Made by a program: the position numbers and the translations under genes
Notes under the pieces: model-generated
What the model was told of the DNA's origin: nothing
Seen by the model: the letters and a program-made list of their open reading frames with translations, nothing else
Databases searched by the model: none
Part shown: piece after piece, positions 6,804 through 9,357 of the stretch
Layout of the letters: the number at the start of each line of letters is the position of its first letter
How positions within the stretch are numbered: the stretch's first letter is position 1
DNA from: a bacterium
Lineage (GTDB): Bacteria; Auribacterota; JABMQX01
Reading direction: 5' to 3'
DNA length: 9,357 nucleotides
Assembly (NCBI GenBank): GCA_013203085.1
Contig: JABMQX010000843.1
Location: 1-9,357 of the forward strand

Positions 6804-6880
6804 AAGGGCCCCTTAAGATAGCCCAACGCGCAGCCCCGCGTGGGCAGATCGCATCCCACCATCCAGCCCTGAAGGCGCGC
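6797..6880. repeat. Composite palindromic repeat element, about 84 bp
   Basis: Three parts: GCCCT-GAA-AGGGC (6797-6809, perfect 5-bp stem); a central long hairpin with GCCCA-a-CGCG (6821-6830) pairing with CGCGTGGGC (6837-6845), 9 bp with one bulged A; then GCCCTGAAGGCGC (6866-6878). Similar GCCCTGAA units thus flank a central palindrome. It overlaps the last codons of the preceding frame. The layout resembles dispersed intergenic elements with paired CCCTGAA(A)GGG ends known to me from several environmental bacterial genomes. Confidence 0.55.
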
Positions 6881-6908
6881 CTCAACGACGTGCTGCTGCA
6901 CAACTCCA

Positions 6909-6937
6909 TTGACAAATGGCAGGAAATATGGTACATA
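6909..6937 (+). promoter_or_regulatory. Possible promoter with perfect -35
   Basis: TTGACA (6909-6914), 17-bp spacer, TACATA (6932-6937). The -35 is perfect but the -10 matches only 3/6. If used, it would transcribe the hairpin region 6959-7050 and the exported protein gene. Confidence 0.3.
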
Positions 6938-6958
6938 AAGGACATATATGAGATCTCG

Positions 6959-7047
6959 GGAATGGCGCCCTACTGGAACTCAGCCCCGGAAAAACAGGGG
7001 CATTCCAATAGGCCCTCTCGTCGAGAAACGACTGGAAAATACTGGAA
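6959..7047 (+). other. Inverted and direct repeats upstream of the exported protein gene
   Basis: GGAAT (6959-6963) pairs with ATTCC (7002-7006), enclosing GCCCC (6983-6987) with GGGGC (6997-7001); on the 3' side the two arms are contiguous. A second nested fold, TTCCA (7003-7007) with TGGAA (7033-7037) around TCGT (7018-7021 region) and ACGA, competes for ATTCC. ACTGGAA occurs three times (6972, 7031, 7041). These could be operator sites or a structured RNA; the sequence alone does not decide. Confidence 0.3.
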
Positions 7048-7079
7048 TCTCAAGGCGTTTTTGGGTTTAAAGAAAGGAA

Positions 7080-7085
7080 TATAAT
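7080..7085 (+). promoter_or_regulatory. Perfect TATAAT -10 box
   Basis: TATAAT in an AT-rich stretch, 140 nt before the start at 7225. At 16-18 bp upstream only T-rich sequence (around 7056-7063) is found, so the -35 is weak and an activator may be needed. Expected transcription start is near 7092, leaving a leader of about 130 nt. Confidence 0.45.
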
Positions 7086-7117
7086 GGTCTGACTACGAGG
7101 CAGTTACGGTGAAAAAA

Positions 7118-7196
7118 CGTGCACAAATCGCACGAAAATCGAATTGAAACGCACTGCATGTGTCTTCCCGGAAGGCGACTGAACCCAAACGGCAGT
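7118..7196 (+). other. Possible structured 5' leader
   Basis: Within the predicted leader, CGTGC (7118-7122) pairs with GCACG (7130-7134), and ACTGC (7153-7157) pairs with GCAGT (7192-7196), enclosing CTTC-CCG-GAAG (7164-7174). I compared it by eye with the c-di-GMP (GEMM) pattern and it does not match. No known riboswitch is recognised. Confidence 0.25.
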
Positions 7197-7209
7197 AATC
7201 TTACAGCCA

Positions 7210-7217
7210 GGGGAGGT
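7210..7217 (+). promoter_or_regulatory. Shine-Dalgarno that fixes the start at 7225
   Basis: GGGGAGGT at 7210-7217 ends close to 8 nt before ATG 7225. A GTG at 7216 in the same frame lies inside this site and so cannot be the start. Confidence 0.75.
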
Positions 7218-7224
7218 GTTTCTC

Positions 7225-9018
7225 ATGTTCACCAGAAACGTCTGTTTCCTTTTGCTTCTCGGACTCTCCCTGACGCCCGGGCCGGATTGCGCACAGGCAC
7301 AGAACATGGTGTGGCTCGGCCGGCCGATCCCGGAGACGGCCATACCCGCAGATGAAGCCTCAACTCTGTTCCGTGAGCTTGTCCTGCCTGAAGTCTCCGG
7401 CAAAGAACTCGCCAAGCATACTCAAGCCTTCAACCTCCGCTGGGAAGGCCACCTTGCGGAACGAGAGAACATGGCCTCGGCTCTGACTGAACTGGCCGCC
7501 GAGTACGAGAAGAAGCAACAATTCGCCAAGGCCCTCGCCCTCTGCGAGAAGGTCTGGGAGGTTTTCCCCGAGCAACAGGACCTCATCGGCAAAATCAAAC
7601 GTGACCGCGCTCTCGGAGAAGTGGAGATTGACCTCTCCACACCCCAATCCGCCTTCACAAGTCTCAAGCGAGCGCTACTGACCTACAAACTCACCGCCGC
7701 CACCTTCGGACTGGTCGAGCCGAGCACCGTCCTCTACCAGCCATCTCGTCCCAGAGAGCGCCACGAGGACGATGACATTCTGGAGAATCTGAAACGCCGC
7801 ATCGAACAGCACAAGGAGGAAGTCGAGAAAGGGATTTTGCCTGATGGACTCGAGCCTACTCCGTTCCCTTCCCTCGCGGATTTGCCTGCTGAACCTGAGC
7901 CTCCTCCGTTCCATACTTCCGCAGAATACCTCATGGACGCTCATCTCGTTGATTTCTATGTGGAGGACACGACTCCCGCCCAAGCTTTGGAGAAGCTCCT
8001 CAAGCTCTCATCCATCCCCTTCGTTTTTACGCACGCCGCCCGTACATACGTAAAGGAGCTAAGCACGGGGGACCAGAAAGGTGCCACAAACGTCCGCATG
8101 AATCTGAAGGGCGTGCCAGTAGACGAGGCTCTGCTCTATCTCCTGAGGAACCACTTGCCAGAACTGGACTACTTTCAGGGGCCTTTCGCCGCGCACATTT
8201 ACAATAGAGACCGTGACAGGACGGAGCCTTTCTTCACGCTCGTGAGGCAAAACGGACCCGGGGTCAGGTCACCCGACAGAATGAAATCATTCGCCGACGA
8301 TTTCCCGGATGACTCCTCGGAGTCCTTCGCCGAGTTTATGGTGCAAGCAATGGGTTTGGAGCAGCTCCCAGAGGGGTGGCTGGTCTACGGGAGTGCAGGC
8401 GCAGAAATCGAGGTTATTACCGGGCCGAGATGCTTGCATGACGTTGTTGGCTTCCCAGGATTTAAGCGTTACTCTGGACGCGTACTGCCTCTATTCCGCT
8501 GCCTCATGCCCTATCCCTTTCCGCAAAACCCTGGTGAGCGCTATGACGAGCCGAAAGAGAGATACCTCTGCCATTATCAGGTTGACTGGCAGGACTACCG
8601 GATGCAGGGCTTCCTCAACGACCGGGGCACAATCGTCATGCTGCTTCGCTCCAAGCTCGTCAAGGCAGAACAACGTGTTCCCAATCGCTACATCCCCGAG
8701 TTCGATGTACCGGAGCGCACCATTAGCCTCACTTCCCGCCTGGGTCTCTGGTTCGACGGCAAAGCATATCGCTTTCTGCTCTTCGATTCCGAAGAAGACC
8801 GCGAGCGGTGGCTGAAGGGCGGGGATTGGCTCGACATGCCGAGCGATATTGATAACTACGACTGGGAAAGCGAAGAGGAATTGCAGGATCAGCCAACCCT
8901 GACTTCACAAAGCCCGCCGAGGAATCCTCGGTCTCTGATGGCAAGTGCATCGTGCTCCCCGCCCCTCGCTCATTCGAGAGAGTTGAACACTTTGCGGATC
9001 TTCACGCGCACAAAATGA
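7225..9018 (+). CDS. Exported protein with TPR-like segment and orphan STN-like domain, 597 aa
   Basis: I recognise domains but no named family. Residues 1-25 are a signal peptide: M-F-T-R-N, a Leu-rich core and an A-Q-A|Q-N cleavage site; the Cys at 22 is not in a lipobox. About 80-135 is helical and TPR-like (A-L-A-L-C-E-K-V-W-E-V-F-P). About 165-235 is charged then Pro/Glu-rich, probably a linker. About 240-320 resembles the STN/secretin-N fold: V-D-F-Y-V-E-D-T-T-P-A-Q-A-L-E-K-L-L, then later M-N-L-K-G-V-P-V-D-E-A-L-L-Y-L-L, the pattern seen at the periplasmic front of secretins and TonB-dependent receptors. No secretin or beta-barrel follows; residues 340-540 are an unassigned mixed domain with many aromatics, and the last 50 are acidic then Ser/Pro-rich. 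It likely acts in the periplasm or at the outer membrane. A hairpin terminator candidate follows the stop. Confidence 0.75.
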   Translation: MFTRNVCFLLLLGLSLTPGPDCAQAQNMVWLGRPIPETAIPADEASTLFRELVLPEVSGKELAKHTQAFNLRWEGHLAERENMASALTELAAEYEKKQQFAKALALCEKVWEVFPEQQDLIGKIKRDRALGEVEIDLSTPQSAFTSLKRALLTYKLTAATFGLVEPSTVLYQPSRPRERHEDDDILENLKRRIEQHKEEVEKGILPDGLEPTPFPSLADLPAEPEPPPFHTSAEYLMDAHLVDFYVEDTTPAQALEKLLKLSSIPFVFTHAARTYVKELSTGDQKGATNVRMNLKGVPVDEALLYLLRNHLPELDYFQGPFAAHIYNRDRDRTEPFFTLVRQNGPGVRSPDRMKSFADDFPDDSSESFAEFMVQAMGLEQLPEGWLVYGSAGAEIEVITGPRCLHDVVGFPGFKRYSGRVLPLFRCLMPYPFPQNPGERYDEPKERYLCHYQVDWQDYRMQGFLNDRGTIVMLLRSKLVKAEQRVPNRYIPEFDVPERTISLTSRLGLWFDGKAYRFLLFDSEEDRERWLKGGDWLDMPSDIDNYDWESEEELQDQPTLTSQSPPRNPRSLMASASCSPPLAHSRELNTLRIFTRTK

Positions 9019-9039
9019 TAGCGACTTGGCTCAGGAACT

Positions 9040-9061
9040 AACGCATGCTCCGATGCGTTTT
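9040..9061 (+). terminator. Candidate terminator after the exported protein gene
   Basis: AACGCAT (9040-9046) pairs perfectly with ATGCGTT (9053-9059) across a 6-nt loop and is followed by two more T. It lies 21 nt after the stop at 9018. The T-tract is short. The remainder of 9019-9230 shows no credible gene. Confidence 0.4.
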
Positions 9062-9231
9062 CGCAGGTACCAGCCAGTTGTCGCCAGCTACACCACGTCT
9101 GAAGTCTTTTCCGCTCATCGCTCTTTGGGATAGTCTGAGGAAAAGGTTTAGAGCGCCGGCCAAGTTGTGATACCGTACCAGCAGTTGCTGTCAGGGGAAT
9201 AAGGGAGGGCAACTATTCAGATACCTTTCGC

Positions 9232-9247
9232 GGGGGACAGGTCACTT
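9232..9247. repeat. Short repeat-like motif (reverse complement AAGTGACCTGTCCCCC)
   Basis: The 16-nt motif at 9232-9247 resembles a dispersed GTGACCTGTCCCC-type sequence that I have seen repeated in intergenic regions of environmental bacterial genomes, often near transposase genes. There is only one copy in this window, so the call rests on memory alone. Confidence 0.3.
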
Positions 9248-9292
9248 CGCGTGCATGGGGGCAGGCAAAGCTTCTTGGTGAGACGTTACGAG

Positions 9293-9357
9293 CTATCGAG
9301 TGACGGGAGGAATATCAAACACCTGCCTCGCTTCGTAATCGATGGCCGCCTCGACGA
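9293..9357 (-). pseudogene. Probable IS66-type transposase (TnpC) fragment, broken by a stop
   Basis: Read from the right edge on the minus strand, the frame gives V-E-A-A-I-D-Y-E-A-R-Q-V-F-D-I-P-P-V-T-R and then TAG (9293-9295). R-Q-V-F-D-(I/L)-P is the characteristic run in IS66-family transposases just before the V-T-E-H and CxxC zinc-finger segment. Reading through the stop gives L-V-T-S-H-Q, which resembles that V-T-E-H-(R/Q) step, but no CxxC follows in this frame. In the neighbouring frame C-L-P-P-C occurs. This suggests a decayed copy with a stop and perhaps a frameshift. IS66 transposases catalyse DDE-type transposition; this remnant would be inactive. The match rests on about 20 residues, so the call is moderate; an open plus-strand frame (9203-9357) over the same DNA is the alternative. 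Confidence 0.5.

Noticed and set aside
7092..7200. Cyclic di-GMP (GEMM) riboswitch in the leader
   Set aside because: The conserved bases of the two GEMM helices and the GNRA/receptor arrangement are not present.
8970..9212. Minus-strand open frame of 80 codons past the exported protein gene
   Set aside because: It overlaps the 3' end of a well-supported gene and a candidate terminator, and has no recognisable family or ribosome-binding site.
9203..9357. Plus-strand frame open to the right edge (possible GTG start at 9251)
   Set aside because: It overlaps the IS66-like minus-strand fragment and the repeat-like motif; it has no canonical start with good ribosome-binding site. Kept only as an alternative to the transposase reading.

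Overview
The window looks like chromosomal DNA from an uncultured, GC-moderate bacterium (roughly 55% G+C by eye). Three genes are near-universal bacterial genes: asnS, rplU and rpmA. No host can be named from the sequence. The dispersed palindromic repeats between genes resemble those I associate with Omnitrophota, Planctomycetota/Verrucomicrobiota-type or similar metagenome-assembled genomes, but that is an impression, not an identification.

Layout. 1-1339 is the end of an envelope or exopolysaccharide-type gene pair: the C-terminus of an SGNH/GDSL hydrolase, overlapping by 4 nt a family 4 glycosyltransferase. 1395-3071 on the minus strand converges on it and encodes a MurJ/MviN-family lipid-linked oligosaccharide flippase. 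3072-3629 has no credible gene; it holds several strong inverted repeats and a candidate promoter for asnS. 3630-4922 is asnS. 5012-5673 is a compact ribosomal protein operon (promoter, rplU, rpmA, candidate terminator). 5674-5930 is intergenic with a REP-like palindrome. 5931-6803 is an unrecognised four-helix membrane protein whose 3' end runs into a second palindromic element. 6804-7224 is intergenic, with that element, several hairpins and a perfect TATAAT box. 7225-9018 encodes an exported protein with a TPR-like segment and an STN-like (secretin/TonB short N-terminal) domain but no secretin or barrel. 9019-9357 holds a candidate terminator, another repeat-like motif and, on the minus strand at the edge, what looks like a broken IS66-type transposase fragment.

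How the genes relate. The SGNH hydrolase, glycosyltransferase and flippase fit a common theme of building, modifying and moving surface glycans, although the flippase is transcribed towards the other two. asnS and rplU-rpmA are translation housekeeping. The two unrecognised genes to the right are a membrane protein and an exported protein with an orphan STN-like domain. They sit among repeats and transposon debris, so this side is the accessory part of the window. I found no CRISPR array, tRNA, rRNA or convincing defence system. The points most worth a second look are the orphan STN protein with its structured upstream region, the reversed charge pair in the MurJ-like protein, and the several palindromic repeat families.
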